Below are positions 27,318 to 38,038 of a stretch of DNA of 50,283 nt, piece by piece. How positions within the stretch are numbered: position 1 is the first letter of the stretch; each line of letters starts with the position of its first letter. The stretch covers positions 1 to 50,283 of the forward strand of contig NZ_JAGHQW010000044.1 of the NCBI RefSeq assembly GCF_017744115.1. The letters run 5' to 3'. The notes beneath the pieces were generated by a model. The model made no database searches, had not been told where the DNA came from, and saw nothing but the letters and a program-made list of their open reading frames with translations. The position numbers were made by a program, and so were the translations under genes. Origin of the DNA: Salinisphaera sp. G21_0 (GTDB taxonomy: Bacteria; Pseudomonadota; Gammaproteobacteria; Pseudomonadales; Endozoicomonadaceae).

Positions 27318-27729
27318 GGGCTTATTGCACCTCTTTTATGGCGTATGGCAGCCCGGGGCTGCCTGGTGAAAATGAAAATCTACTATCATGATATCTTTCT
27401 TCAAAGGCCATGGAGGGGGGAGAAGTCAACATTGAATCCATTCTGTATTAGTACATGCATCAGACTATTAATGCAAAGGGAGAAAGTGAAAAGAGAGCAT
27501 AACAAAAGAATAGCCGATCTCAGTGTTATGCCAAAACAACCGGCGGCAACAGTGAATGCAAGCCGGATCCCTGAAGGCAAATCATATTTCCCCCGGACAG
27601 ATAAACAGAAAAACGGCTTGAGACCGGGAACTTATTGACCGGCAGGTAAGTCCAATTTGTTAATTACCGGAACTCCGGGGTTTACAAGCACCAATCCCGA
27701 AACATCATAAATTCAACGAAGTCAGAAGC
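27318..27729. other. Intergenic stretch upstream of rnr
   Basis: It holds a perfect palindrome GGCAGCCCGGGGCTGCC at 27347-27363, 30 bases before the rnr start, which could act on the rnr leader as a hairpin. In Pseudomonas a leucine tRNA gene lies near here; I find no tRNA. A 97-codon plus-strand frame (27345-27638) has no recognisable content and is not called. Confidence 0.5.
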
Positions 27730-28920
27730 ATGATACACAGTAGCAGCCCTGCCCCCTCCCCCATCCGGACTGGCAATCAATCGTCAAATGCCACTGATGC
27801 ACCACCGTATCAAGCAACCCGGCGGACTTTTCGTCAGAGGCTCACCCTCCGTTGCCATCAAGCCATTAACTTGATTTCTCTGAAATTCAAGAGTCGAGAA
27901 GCGATATTGTTAAGGGCTGCGGCAACCGGTGATGTGCCACTGATCAGACGCCTTGTTCGCCACCACCATATAGTTTCCAGTAATACTGTTGGGGTTGGGG
28001 TAGAGCTGGAAGATGCGGCAGCCAAAGCGGCGGCACACGGCAAGGCAGAAGCACTGGAATTATTGCTTGAGTTTGGGGCCTTTCCGAATAATGCCTTAGC
28101 GGGTGAAAATTTGCTGATCCCCCCAAAAAGAATGTTTGATGAGCGGGGAGGCCATCGCCAGCATCATGTTACAGAAAAACTGACACCAGAAATAGTTAGA
28201 ATATTGCTTAATAATGTTCATATTTTCCCTGAAGTCACCATCAGGCTTGGGGATACCGAGGGCCATTATCTTCATTTTACTCCAAAGGAATTAATAAACA
28301 GCAACCCTGGCAATAAGAACAGGGAAGAAATCTGTAAAATGCTTGTCAGTCACGATCAGGTCGATGTGAACACGGAGATATCTTTTTACCAAACGGGTGC
28401 GTTCGCTCTATCCAGCAAAGTAAATCAGAGTTTTTATCAACATCCACGAAGCACTTTCGTACACGTAAATTTTCTTGGCCAGACCCTGATGTTTGATAAC
28501 TTCGGCCTGGCTGAGCATCTGCTTACAGACCAGACTCTGGACCCCGGCTTACCTATCGGCACTGGAGCCGCTGAAAACCTGCTGATTATTTTTATGGACA
28601 AATACTCTAAAGGATGTTTTCACAAATTAAACCAGCGTTTTGATATTTTACTCAACGCTCTGAGGGACAAAATTGCCAACTCTAATGCCTTTCGCAACCA
28701 AGTTTTGGCAAGTGAAAACAAGCTGTTCAAACAACAATTTCTCACACTGTTTGCTATCAGGCACCAGGACAGGTATGACCTATCACCTGCTGATTTTCAA
28801 CATCTTAACTGCGATCAACTAAACGATAAAATCCTGGACTTATTTTTGAACATATCTTACGAAGCTCCGCCCGATTATCACCGTCTTTATCCAAATCCAC
28901 TACCGGGTTATGACTCTTAA
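27730..28920 (+). CDS. Ankyrin-repeat-like protein
   Basis: The 396 residues start with a Pro/Ser-rich disordered leader (1-45). Ankyrin-type helices follow at about 57-125: AILLRAAATGDVPLIRRLV, then AAAKAAAHGKAEALELLLEFGA. A weaker unit occurs near 255-285 (FGLAEHLLTDQTLDPGLPIG). The remainder is helical with no recognised domain. No signal peptide or membrane segment. It is inserted between rnr and purA on the strand opposite to both. Ankyrin proteins of symbionts and pathogens are often delivered to hosts; that is inference here. The ribosome binding site is weak (GAAG). Confidence 0.75.
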   Translation: MIHSSSPAPSPIRTGNQSSNATDAPPYQATRRTFRQRLTLRCHQAINLISLKFKSREAILLRAAATGDVPLIRRLVRHHHIVSSNTVGVGVELEDAAAKAAAHGKAEALELLLEFGAFPNNALAGENLLIPPKRMFDERGGHRQHHVTEKLTPEIVRILLNNVHIFPEVTIRLGDTEGHYLHFTPKELINSNPGNKNREEICKMLVSHDQVDVNTEISFYQTGAFALSSKVNQSFYQHPRSTFVHVNFLGQTLMFDNFGLAEHLLTDQTLDPGLPIGTGAAENLLIIFMDKYSKGCFHKLNQRFDILLNALRDKIANSNAFRNQVLASENKLFKQQFLTLFAIRHQDRYDLSPADFQHLNCDQLNDKILDLFLNISYEAPPDYHRLYPNPLPGYDS

Positions 28921-29394
28921 AAACGTTAAGCCTGATGCTTGATTTATTCAGCAATGGCTGAAATCCGGTAGATTTTTGTAAGGTTTGAGAGTCTTTTTGA
29001 GCAGTTACACTCCACTCATTTTTGAACAGCTGCACTATTTTGACGATCTGCCAGTCGCTTCGAGTCATCTCTAATGAGACCCGGTGCCAGCCCCAAAACC
29101 AGGATTTTTTTTGCAGTTAACGATCAGAACTTTATGTGTTTCAGCTTCACCAATTAAATCAAGCCACTTTGAGATAATGATTACTGTGTTTTGCTGAATT
29201 AACAGCCAAAGCAAAGTTCATTGATCAATTAGACAAGGTTAACCCGGAAAGGTTCACTGAAATACCGTTTTGGAGCGGGCTTCCAGCAGTGCAGAAGTTC
29301 AAGTCAAAACCACAACTACTGCCAATATTTTACCTAAGAGCCGATTTATCCAATGATAAACCGGCGATTTTTTCACAGAGGCCAATCCTGATGA
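28921..29394. other. Intergenic stretch between the ankyrin-like gene and purA
   Basis: A plus-strand frame without an ATG start (about 29186-29421) reads FAELTAKAKFIDQLDKV and runs into the purA end; it may be a gene relic. Otherwise no gene is seen. Confidence 0.4.
29340..29371 (+). terminator. Hairpin followed by T-run downstream of the ankyrin-like gene
   Basis: GCCGATTTATC (29340-29350) pairs with GATAAACCGGC (29355-29365) apart from one A-C mismatch, followed by GATTTTTT. It faces the plus strand but lies 420 bases after the gene. Confidence 0.4.
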
Positions 29395-30699
<1,305 letters not shown>

Positions 30700-30715
30700 T
30701 TAGTTTCAATGCAAT

Positions 30716-31915
30716 TTATAACGGTTCAACCAACCATTCGCCGTCACGGCAGATCAGCTGATGGTTGCACCCCATGCCCGCTGCTTCTGTCGCTTGCCCG
30801 GGCAGCTGGCGAACTACCCGTTCCCCCTGCCGACGCAGGGACTGCACCAAGGCAGCATCTGCATCAACAGGCGCAAAAATGGTCTTGCCTTCGGTACAGT
30901 CATCTGTACTTTCTGTTTTCAGTTCCAGCAACGCCTTAAGCTCCATAAGCGTCTTGAGGTCAGTGCTGAAACCGGTCGCAGGGCGTGATCGGCCGAAGAC
31001 TTCACCGATCCCATCATAGCGCCCGCCTTTGGCGATTGCCTGCCCCTGACCGGGCAGATAAGCCGCAAAAACGACACCTGTATGATAGTTGTAGCCCCTG
31101 AGTTCGCCCAGGTCGAAATAGAAGTCAGCACCCGGATAGAGACTGGTAATCTCTCTGGCAATCAACCCGAGTTCATCCAGAGCAGTGGCGACGCCCTCAG
31201 GACCATCAGCCAGCTCACCCCTGGCCCGTTCCAGTATTTCCGGACCACCGGCCAGATTGGGCAGGCTTTTCAGCATTCGGGCAGACCCTGCACTGATATC
31301 CCACTGATTGACCAGCTGTTCAACCTCAGAGATCGCCTTGCGCTGCAAGGCATCAAAAAGCGCCAGCTCCTGATCACCGGATAGTCCGGCCTGAGATGCC
31401 AGCAAACGGTAAATCTGCACATGCCCAAGATCCAGACTGACTGAGTCGGCCTCCACCTGAGCCAGGGTTTCCAGCATCAGGGAAATCACTTCCAGGTCAC
31501 TTGCAACGCCAGAGTGACCATACAGCTCTGCACCGATCTGGATGGGTGACCTTGAAGCCCCGAGGGAAGCGGGGCGGGTATGAAAGACACTGCCTGAATA
31601 ACAAAGTCTTACCGGCCCATCCACTTTCAGGGTATGGGCATCAATTCTGGCTACCGCCGGTGTTGTATCTGCCCTTAATCCCATGGTTCTACCGGTCAGC
31701 TGATCGGTTACCTTGAAGGTTTGCAGATCCAGGTCATGACCGACACCTGCCGTCAGTGACTCAATAAATTCCAGATGGGGAGGAATCACCAGTTGGTAAC
31801 CCCAGAGGTCAAACAGGTCGAGTATGTCGCGCCTTAACTTTTCAGCACAACGGGCCCTGCCGGGCAGAATTTCCTCAATTCCATCGGGCAGCAGCCAGCG
31901 ATCAGCGACGGTCAT
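30716..31915 (-). CDS. hisZ: ATP phosphoribosyltransferase regulatory subunit HisZ
   Basis: Start set at ATG 31915 (MTVADRWLLPDGIEEILPG), with AGAGG six bases upstream; the frame is open to 31969. The 399 residues resemble the catalytic core of histidyl-tRNA synthetase (LRADTTPAVARIDAH, LCYSGSVFHTRP, GRYDGIGEVFGRSRPATGFS) but lack the anticodon-binding domain and parts of the synthetase active site. This is the HisZ pattern. HisZ binds the short form of HisG and makes histidine synthesis feedback-responsive. It stands between the yjeT-like gene and purA, the normal place in this group. Confidence 0.93.
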   Translation of the reverse strand: MTVADRWLLPDGIEEILPGRARCAEKLRRDILDLFDLWGYQLVIPPHLEFIESLTAGVGHDLDLQTFKVTDQLTGRTMGLRADTTPAVARIDAHTLKVDGPVRLCYSGSVFHTRPASLGASRSPIQIGAELYGHSGVASDLEVISLMLETLAQVEADSVSLDLGHVQIYRLLASQAGLSGDQELALFDALQRKAISEVEQLVNQWDISAGSARMLKSLPNLAGGPEILERARGELADGPEGVATALDELGLIAREITSLYPGADFYFDLGELRGYNYHTGVVFAAYLPGQGQAIAKGGRYDGIGEVFGRSRPATGFSTDLKTLMELKALLELKTESTDDCTEGKTIFAPVDADAALVQSLRRQGERVVRQLPGQATEAAGMGCNHQLICRDGEWLVEPL

Positions 31916-32001
31916 AACAGCCTCTCTTATTGTTACTGTGGAAGTTTTTTCTTCGCTACCTGCCCACACCCGGTGCTTGGCAAGTGTCCAGAGCGAAGTG
32001 G

Positions 32002-32196
32002 CTAACTATTGATCAGATACAGTAAAGCCACACCCACCAGCATGCTGATCAGACCGGCCATTCTAAGTTGCCGGTCAGCAATGTCAGCCAGCCGACGCAC
32101 TAACTGTCGCCAACGCTGAGGGTAAAGAAATGGCACAACGCCCTCAAGCACCAGCATCAGGCTGAAAGCAATCAACAACTGCTGCGCAAAGTCCAT
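32002..32196 (-). CDS. DUF2065 small membrane protein (YjeT-like)
   Basis: The 64-residue protein starts at ATG 32196 (MDFAQQLLIAFSLMLVLEGV), with GGAG upstream; the frame is open to 32367 but the terminator of hflC lies in that extension. Two membrane helices (about 5-24 and 44-62) flank a basic loop containing YPQRWRQLVRRLADI. It matches the DUF2065/YjeT family, encoded between hflC and purA in Escherichia coli. Function unknown. Confidence 0.9.
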   Translation of the reverse strand: MDFAQQLLIAFSLMLVLEGVVPFLYPQRWRQLVRRLADIADRQLRMAGLISMLVGVALLYLINS

Positions 32197-32254
32197 TGTC
32201 CATTCTCCGCTGTTTAGATCCCGACGTGGCCACACGTTCAATGAACCCACACAC

Positions 32255-32280
32255 GAAAAAACCGGGCGAAGCCCGGTTTT
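32255..32280 (-). terminator. Intrinsic terminator after hflC
   Basis: A perfect 10-base stem, AAAACCGGGC with GCCCGGTTTT, has a three-base loop and is followed on the minus strand by TTTTTT. It ends the hfq-hflX-hflK-hflC transcript 43 bases past the hflC stop. Confidence 0.9.
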
Positions 32281-32323
32281 GATAATATTACCACGGTTTT
32301 TTAACGCTGACAGCAAGAGTTCA

Positions 32324-33199
32324 TTATTTGCCTTGCTTATCGTGATTAAAATAGCGGAAGAAATCACCTTTTGGTTCTATCAGCATGACATTACCCGTCT
32401 CTCCGAAACTCTCTTTGTAGGCCTGAAGGCTACGATAGAAGGCATAGAATTCCCGATCCTGCTGATACGCTTTGGCATAAATCTCAGCTGACCTGGCATC
32501 CCCGTCACCGCGGATCATTTCAGACTGACGGTAGGCATCGGCCAGAACCACCTGCTTCTCACGGTCGGCATTCGCCATGATACCTTCTGCCATCTCCTGA
32601 CCGCGGGAACGATAGTCCTGAGCCTCTTTCTCACGCTCGGATGACATCCGCTCAAATACCGAGTCACTGACCTGGGGAGGCAGGTCAATCCGCTTGATAC
32701 GTACATCCATAACACTGACCCCCAGCTCATCCTGGGCAACTTCATTCAGCGTAGTGGTCAGCTCTTCCATCATCTCATCACGCTGGCCGGACACCACTTC
32801 GTTCAGAGTGAGGCTACCAAACTGGTTCCGCATGCTGGACTCAGCACGCTGGGCAAGCAGGTTGCTGGCACGGAATACATCGCCTGCCGTTGCACGGTAG
32901 AAGTCGTAGACGTTGTGAATGCGCCACTTGATGTAGGAATCCACAATCACGGCCTTCTGCTCAAGGGTCAGGAAGCGCTCGGATGGCACATCCAGAGTCT
33001 GCAGACGACCATCGAACACCTTAACCTTGTCAACCAGCGGGATTTTCACATGCAGGCCCGGAGGAATACTGTCACGTACTACCTGACCAAAACGAAGTTG
33101 CACCGCCCTCTCCCGCTCGGAGATAACGAATAAACTTCCCCACGCCAGTATTACAACAACCAGAGAAATAATCAGTCCAGTGAAGGCTTTCTGACTCAT
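32324..33199 (-). CDS. hflC: Membrane protease modulator HflC
   Basis: The 291 residues have an N-terminal membrane anchor (about 5-25), then an SPFH/band-7 domain (FVISERERAVQLRFGQVV) and a long coiled-coil region with ERMSSEREKEAQDYRSRGQE. HflC pairs with HflK in a large periplasmic cage that encloses the FtsH protease and controls its access to membrane substrates. Its ATG overlaps the hflK stop by four bases. Confidence 0.96.
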   Translation of the reverse strand: MSQKAFTGLIISLVVVILAWGSLFVISERERAVQLRFGQVVRDSIPPGLHVKIPLVDKVKVFDGRLQTLDVPSERFLTLEQKAVIVDSYIKWRIHNVYDFYRATAGDVFRASNLLAQRAESSMRNQFGSLTLNEVVSGQRDEMMEELTTTLNEVAQDELGVSVMDVRIKRIDLPPQVSDSVFERMSSEREKEAQDYRSRGQEMAEGIMANADREKQVVLADAYRQSEMIRGDGDARSAEIYAKAYQQDREFYAFYRSLQAYKESFGETGNVMLIEPKGDFFRYFNHDKQGK

Positions 33200-34368
33200 C
33201 GACTTACCCTCCCCCCACTGACTCGCGAGCTATTGACGCGTTTATTCAATTCTTCTGTCACCCGGGTGGTAATCTCGTTTAATTCCTGGGCAGATAACTG
33301 TCTGGATGGCACTTTGCTGCTACCATGGGACTGTGTCAGTTTATCCAGCGGCAGGTACATCATGTTGTTGCCACCTTCAACATCCACCAGTACCTTGCTG
33401 GATTTACTGAACACGTCTTCAATCGCCTCAATATACAGACGCTCGCGGGTTACTTCAGGTGCCTGCTGGTACTCACCCAACAGTTTCACGAAACGATCCG
33501 CTTCACCCTCTGACCTGGCTACTACCTCATCACGGTAACCGTTGGCACTCTCAATAATACGCTGAGCCTGACCACGGGCTTCCGGAATGATCTTGTTGGC
33601 ATACACCTGGGCCTTGTTCTTGGCCCTTTCTTCATCCTCACGGGCCCGGATAACGTCATCAAACGCTGCCTGCACTTCTTTAGGAGGATGAGCGCTCTCA
33701 ATGTTTACCTTGGCAACATTAAGACCGGTACCGTAGCTATCCAGATAAGCCTGAAGGCGATCACGCACTTCGATACCCATCACCTCACGACCTTCGGTCA
33801 ACACCTGGTACATCTCGGAGCCACCGACAACATGACGCAATGCACTCTGTGTCGCTTCTTCCAGACTGACCAGCGGCTTGGCAACGTTGAGAACATAGTG
33901 CTTGATATCATCAATGTTGTACTGAACCGACATGGCCACCTCGACGATGTTCTCGTCTTCGGTCAACATTTGCTGCAGAAGGTTATAGGTCCGAAGTTCA
34001 GTCACCCGTTCCTGAAACTTGGTTTCAATGGGAGGGAAGTACATATGCAGGCCAGGGCCGACCGTCTCTGCATACTCACCAAAGCGCAGGATGACAGCCT
34101 GCTCTTTTTCATCAACGGTATAGACCGCATTCCAGATGTAGGCAGCAACAGCGAGTATCAGGATGCCAATAAAAATACCGGAAGAGGAGCCTGCCTGAGC
34201 ACCACCACCGGAGCCACCACCGCCTTTGCGGCCTCCCCCAAACATGGAATTCAGTTTTTCCTGAAATTTGCGAAAAGCATCATCCAGGTCCGGTGGTCCT
34301 TGCTTATCGCCTTTGTTACCACCGCCCCATGGATCCTGGTTGTTTCCACCCGGCTCGTTCCAGGCCAT
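33196..34368 (-). CDS. hflK: Membrane protease modulator HflK
   Basis: The 390 residues begin MAWNEPGGNNQDPWGGGNKG, the glycine-rich cytoplasmic leader typical of HflK. A membrane helix (about 70-88), the SPFH domain (DEKEQAVILRFGEYAETVGPG) and a helical tail follow. It partners with HflC around FtsH. It lies upstream of and overlaps hflC. A gap of 598 bases separates it from hflX, much longer than in Escherichia coli. Confidence 0.96.
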   Translation of the reverse strand: MAWNEPGGNNQDPWGGGNKGDKQGPPDLDDAFRKFQEKLNSMFGGGRKGGGGSGGGAQAGSSSGIFIGILILAVAAYIWNAVYTVDEKEQAVILRFGEYAETVGPGLHMYFPPIETKFQERVTELRTYNLLQQMLTEDENIVEVAMSVQYNIDDIKHYVLNVAKPLVSLEEATQSALRHVVGGSEMYQVLTEGREVMGIEVRDRLQAYLDSYGTGLNVAKVNIESAHPPKEVQAAFDDVIRAREDEERAKNKAQVYANKIIPEARGQAQRIIESANGYRDEVVARSEGEADRFVKLLGEYQQAPEVTRERLYIEAIEDVFSKSSKVLVDVEGGNNMMYLPLDKLTQSHGSSKVPSRQLSAQELNEITTRVTEELNKRVNSSRVSGGRVSR

Positions 34369-34966
34369 ATATGTCTCCGTAGAGTCAGCATCAGATTGAA
34401 TTTTGGTTTGAGCATCCCTGTTACTGGGGACAACAGGCGATTAAATCCATTGCCGGTCCATCAGAGGATGTGCATACCATAGTTACCTACAGACCTTGAG
34501 AGTCCCAGGTATGACATGACGTCGCAGGATAAATTTCCAGAGCAGTCATCAACTTCCACTTCGCCCTTCACTGCAACACAGGAGCGTAAAAAATGCAATG
34601 TATCCGTACCGTCCGGAATCCTGACCAGCCTTTACAGGCACTCAATAAGACGTACCCGGTAAAGATAGTTCCTGAGCCAGATTGTAGAGTTTGGATAGCG
34701 AATAGCGCAAGCCGAATTGGTAAAGACCGCAACGGATTTTCTTTACAAAGACAAAATCAGAGCTGTTTCGCCCAAATTTCATCCATCTGTCCTGATGAAA
34801 TATTTTGTCCAGCCAGGAACGCTTTTTATAAATTGGCGGCTACAACGTTTGACCACATAAAATACTGTTACTGGCACACAGCCAGCAGAGGCAGCAAGAG
34901 GGTAATAATGAAGATAAAAGACGTCGTACGTACCGACCTGAATCAACACGTACAAAACACAGGAGC
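34369..34966. other. Unusually long gap between hflX and hflK
   Basis: In Escherichia coli these genes are less than 100 bases apart. A plus-strand frame of 125 codons (34593-34970) has no recognisable content and overlaps the hflX end. A 20-codon frame at 34908 with GAGGG ahead of its ATG is possible but unsupported. It probably holds an hflKC promoter or remnant DNA. Confidence 0.5.
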
Positions 34967-36259
34967 TTAAAGCATGGAATTAAAGCAACTCTCGCTCAGA
35001 CCTTCCTGCTTGGAAAGGCGCTCAAAGTCAGACTTTGGCAGGCGAATATCCAGTACCACATCACCACTATCGGAGTAGGCTTCAGATTGGATAGCGCCGA
35101 GTTTATAGAGACGGGCACGAATGCGTCCCTGGGCAGGTTTCAGGGTTAACTGTCCCTGCAGCATATCATCGGAAAGCAACTCTTTGATGGCGTCCTGCAG
35201 CAGATCTGCACCCGCACCGGTCACTGCGGAAACCCAGACTCGCACAGGACGCCCTTCATCATTGCGCTGGATTTTCGGCTCTACCCCCTGTAACAGGTCA
35301 ATTTTGTTATAGACCTCCAACTGTGGCACTTCATCCGCATTGATCTCTTTCAGTACCGAATGAACCTGATCCATGTTTTCCAGACGCTCCGGATCATGGC
35401 TGTCAATAACATGCAGCAGAAGATCAGCCTGACGGGTTTCCTCAAGCGTTGCCCGAAATGCCTCCACCAGCTTATGAGGCAGGTGACGTATGAAACCCAC
35501 CGTATCAGCAAGTACGACAGGCCCGATATCCGGCAAATCAATTCGCCGCAGCGTTGGGTCAAGGGTGGCAAACAATTGATCAGCCGCATAAACCACAGAC
35601 TCGGTCACGCGGTTAAACAGTGTCGACTTGCCAGCATTCGTATAGCCAACCAGTGATACTTGGGGAACCTCTGCCCGCTGTCTGGAACGTCGCCCCTGCT
35701 CCCGCTGCCTGCGTACCTTTTCCAAACGGCGGCTAATGCTTTTGATACGCGCCCTGAGAAGACGACGGTCGGTTTCCAGCTGGGTTTCACCCGGTCCTCT
35801 CAGGCCGATACCACCCTTTTGTCGTTCAAGGTGAGTCCAGCCGCGAACCAGTCGTGTACTCATGTGTTGCAACTGAGCCAGCTCAACCTGAAGTTTACCT
35901 TCAAAGGTTCTGGCACGCTGGGCAAAAATATCCAGAATCAGTCCCGTACGATCAATAACCCGGCATTTCAGCTCTTTTTCCAGATTACGTTCCTGGCTTG
36001 GAGAGAGGGCATGATTAAACAGCACAACATCGACATCGTGCAGGACAACCAGCTGACGGATTTCTTCAACCTTGCCGGGACCGACAAAGAAACGGGGATT
36101 GGGATGTTTGCAGCCTGCGGTAATAAATGCGGCAGACTCAACGCCAGCGGAGCGTACCAGCTCCATAAATTCCTGGGGGTCTTCCCGCTCACGCTCATCG
36201 TTCAATTCCAGATGAACAAGAACTGCGGTTTCACCACCCTCATGGCGGTCAAAAAACAA
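34967..36259 (-). CDS. hflX: Ribosome-rescuing GTPase HflX
   Basis: The 430 residues show an N-terminal nucleotide-binding domain with FVGPGKVEEIRQLV, a connecting coiled coil (RRLEKVRRQREQGRRSRQRA) and a GTPase domain: G1 GYTNAGKST, G3 DTVGFI, G4 YNKIDLL, G5 SAVTGAG. HflX binds the 50S E site and splits stalled ribosomes after heat or antibiotic stress. The start is TTG 36259, decided by AGGAG six bases upstream and by the conserved beginning FFDRHEGGETAVLVHL. Confidence 0.96.
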   Translation of the reverse strand: MFFDRHEGGETAVLVHLELNDEREREDPQEFMELVRSAGVESAAFITAGCKHPNPRFFVGPGKVEEIRQLVVLHDVDVVLFNHALSPSQERNLEKELKCRVIDRTGLILDIFAQRARTFEGKLQVELAQLQHMSTRLVRGWTHLERQKGGIGLRGPGETQLETDRRLLRARIKSISRRLEKVRRQREQGRRSRQRAEVPQVSLVGYTNAGKSTLFNRVTESVVYAADQLFATLDPTLRRIDLPDIGPVVLADTVGFIRHLPHKLVEAFRATLEETRQADLLLHVIDSHDPERLENMDQVHSVLKEINADEVPQLEVYNKIDLLQGVEPKIQRNDEGRPVRVWVSAVTGAGADLLQDAIKELLSDDMLQGQLTLKPAQGRIRARLYKLGAIQSEAYSDSGDVVLDIRLPKSDFERLSKQEGLSESCFNSML

Positions 36260-36368
36260 ATAGATCTCCTAAACAGCCACGAACCGCAGGAGCTGGGAAC
36301 CAGCTAACAGAAACCTGAAAACAAGACTGCGCCACATGGCTCATTTTTAAAATAAATATAAACACCCA

Positions 36369-36387
36369 AAGGCACCTCAGGTGCCTT
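36369..36387 (-). terminator. Hairpin after hfq
   Basis: A perfect 8-base stem, AAGGCACC with GGTGCCTT and a three-base loop, lies 18 bases past the hfq stop. The minus-strand tail TTTGGGTGTTT is only moderately T-rich, so it may terminate partly and let some transcripts continue into hflX. Confidence 0.55.
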
Positions 36388-36405
36388 CAAGATGCATCAA
36401 CAGAA

Positions 36406-36651
36406 TTACTCATTCTCAGGCTGATCAGTACCCTGCATCGGCAAACGAACCGGACGGCTGGGAACGACAGTTGATACAGCGTGCTTGTAAACCATCTGGC
36501 TCACTGTATTCTTGAGAAGAATAACGAACTGATCGAAAGACTCAATCTGCCCCTGAAGCTTAATACCATTAACCAGGTAGATAGAAACCGGCACGCGTTC
36601 TTTACGCAGCACATTCAGGTAAGGGTCTTGTAGAGAATGCCCTTTTGACAT
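36406..36651 (-). CDS. hfq: RNA chaperone Hfq
   Basis: Start at ATG 36651 ([20 protein letters not shown]), with AAGGAG upstream; the longer frame to 36741 has no Hfq similarity. The 81 residues carry Sm motif 1 ([20 protein letters not shown]) and Sm motif 2 ([14 protein letters not shown]) with the YKH signature. The C-terminal tail is short and acidic. The hexamer pairs small RNAs with mRNAs. It lies in the classic miaA-hfq-hflX order. Confidence 0.98.
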   Translation of the reverse strand: MSKGHSLQDPYLNVLRKERVPVSIYLVNGIKLQGQIESFDQFVILLKNTVSQMVYKHAVSTVVPSRPVRLPMQGTDQPENE

Positions 36652-36981
36652 TTCTGTACTCCTTTTAATTCTCGGGTTTTTGAATAGCCTTTTATCACTT
36701 TGGGGAGGACTATTCGCTGGACCGGCTGTGCCAGTACTCATTGTTCAATATATGTACAGCCTATGAAATGCCGACTCACATTAAGCTAACCCAACACCGC
36801 ACTCAATAAGTAATACTAGCTACTCCCACCAGTCCTGCCGGAACAATTAGAGGTTCTAAGGTACTACTTTATTAAGCAATAAGTCTTAACAGCCAATGGT
36901 TTATGGAAGAAAGTTACATTTACACCCCGGGCATTCCTCAGGGCTATGCACTTTACCTCATGACTATAAAATACATTGATG
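36652..36981. other. hfq upstream region
   Basis: This 330-base stretch between miaA and hfq is longer than in Escherichia coli and AT-rich. I see no gene. It probably carries an hfq promoter, but no box pair stands out. Confidence 0.5.
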
Positions 36982-37932
36982 CTATTTAAGGGCACCCTCC
37001 AAAACTTTCAAGGCATCACCCGGCAGGTTGTTGGAAAACGTATCAAGCCAGTGAATATCAGGCCAGCTTCTGAGCCAGGTTAACTGTCTTTTAGCCAGTT
37101 GTCGGGTCGCAATAATACCTCTTTCGACCATCTCATCGTAGCTTAGTTCCCCAGCCAGGTACGACCAGGCCTGACGATAACCAACGGAACGGACAGAAGG
37201 CATGGCAACATTCAGGTCCCCACGCTGATAAAGCCGGGCTGCTTCCTCCAGAAAACCTTTCTCCAGCATCATTCTGAAACGCATTGCAATGCGTTCATGG
37301 AGCACAGAACGATCTTCTGGAGCCATCGCCAGGCTGACAATACCATAGGGTAAACGTTGCTCTTTCTGCTCCCTGTGCCATTGAGAAAGCGGTTTACCTG
37401 TCAGCTCATAAACCTCCAGGGCGCGCTGCAAGCGCTGGGTATCCGATGGTTTGATTCTCAGTGCCGCTTCCGGATCAACGCCTGAGAGCTGCTGGTGTAA
37501 AAATGCCCAACCCTGCGCCCGTGCGCTATCCAGCAGCCGTTGACGAACTCCGGCATCGGCAGCGGGCATGGTCGCCATACCGTCCCTGAGCACCTTAAAG
37601 TACATCATCGTACCACCAACCAGCAGAGGTATTCTCCCACGGGCGGTGATATCGGCCATCAACGCCAGGGCATCCCGTCGAAAATCGGCGGCTGAATAAG
37701 ATTCCGCCGGATCAAGAATGTCGATCAGGTGATGAGGCGCTTCCACCAGAACCTCAGGTTCCGGCTTGGCAGTGCCAATATCCATCCCTTTATAAATAAG
37801 TGCCGAGTCAACACTGATGATCTCAAAAGGCAGCTCTTTGCTGAGCGCTACCGCAAGGTCAGTTTTGCCTGAAGCGGTAGGACCCATCAAAAATACAGCG
37901 GGAGGGAGCCGCTTTTCCTCATGCGCGGACAT
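36982..37932 (-). CDS. miaA: tRNA dimethylallyltransferase MiaA
   Basis: The 316 residues contain the P-loop [14 protein letters not shown] (18-31), the switch region [41 protein letters not shown] and the tail [14 protein letters not shown]. MiaA adds dimethylallyl to A37 of tRNAs reading UNN codons. It starts the minus-strand superoperon seen here; mutL, which often precedes it, is not in the window and is replaced by the accessory gene at 38039-38830. Confidence 0.97.
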   Translation of the reverse strand: MSAHEEKRLPPAVFLMGPTASGKTDLAVALSKELPFEIISVDSALIYKGMDIGTAKPEPEVLVEAPHHLIDILDPAESYSAADFRRDALALMADITARGRIPLLVGGTMMYFKVLRDGMATMPAADAGVRQRLLDSARAQGWAFLHQQLSGVDPEAALRIKPSDTQRLQRALEVYELTGKPLSQWHREQKEQRLPYGIVSLAMAPEDRSVLHERIAMRFRMMLEKGFLEEAARLYQRGDLNVAMPSVRSVGYRQAWSYLAGELSYDEMVERGIIATRQLAKRQLTWLRSWPDIHWLDTFSNNLPGDALKVLEGALK

Positions 37933-38038
37933 AGGAGAATGTGTACCTGAAAATAATAAAAATGTGATTCTATAGGGAAGGTCTTTTTTTGCAATGCAGG
38001 GAGACCAGATATTTTATTTTTTCAAAAGCCAGACTGAT

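Noticed and set aside
27345-27638. 97-codon plus frame upstream of the ankyrin-like gene
   Set aside because: No recognisable domain, no ribosome binding site, and it covers the rnr leader palindrome.
27318-29394. tRNA-Leu expected between rnr and purA by analogy with Pseudomonas
   Set aside because: No T-loop GGTTCGAAT-type sequence or cloverleaf could be found on either strand.
34593-34970. 125-codon plus frame between hflK and hflX
   Set aside because: Composition looks random and it overlaps the hflX end; no homolog recognised.
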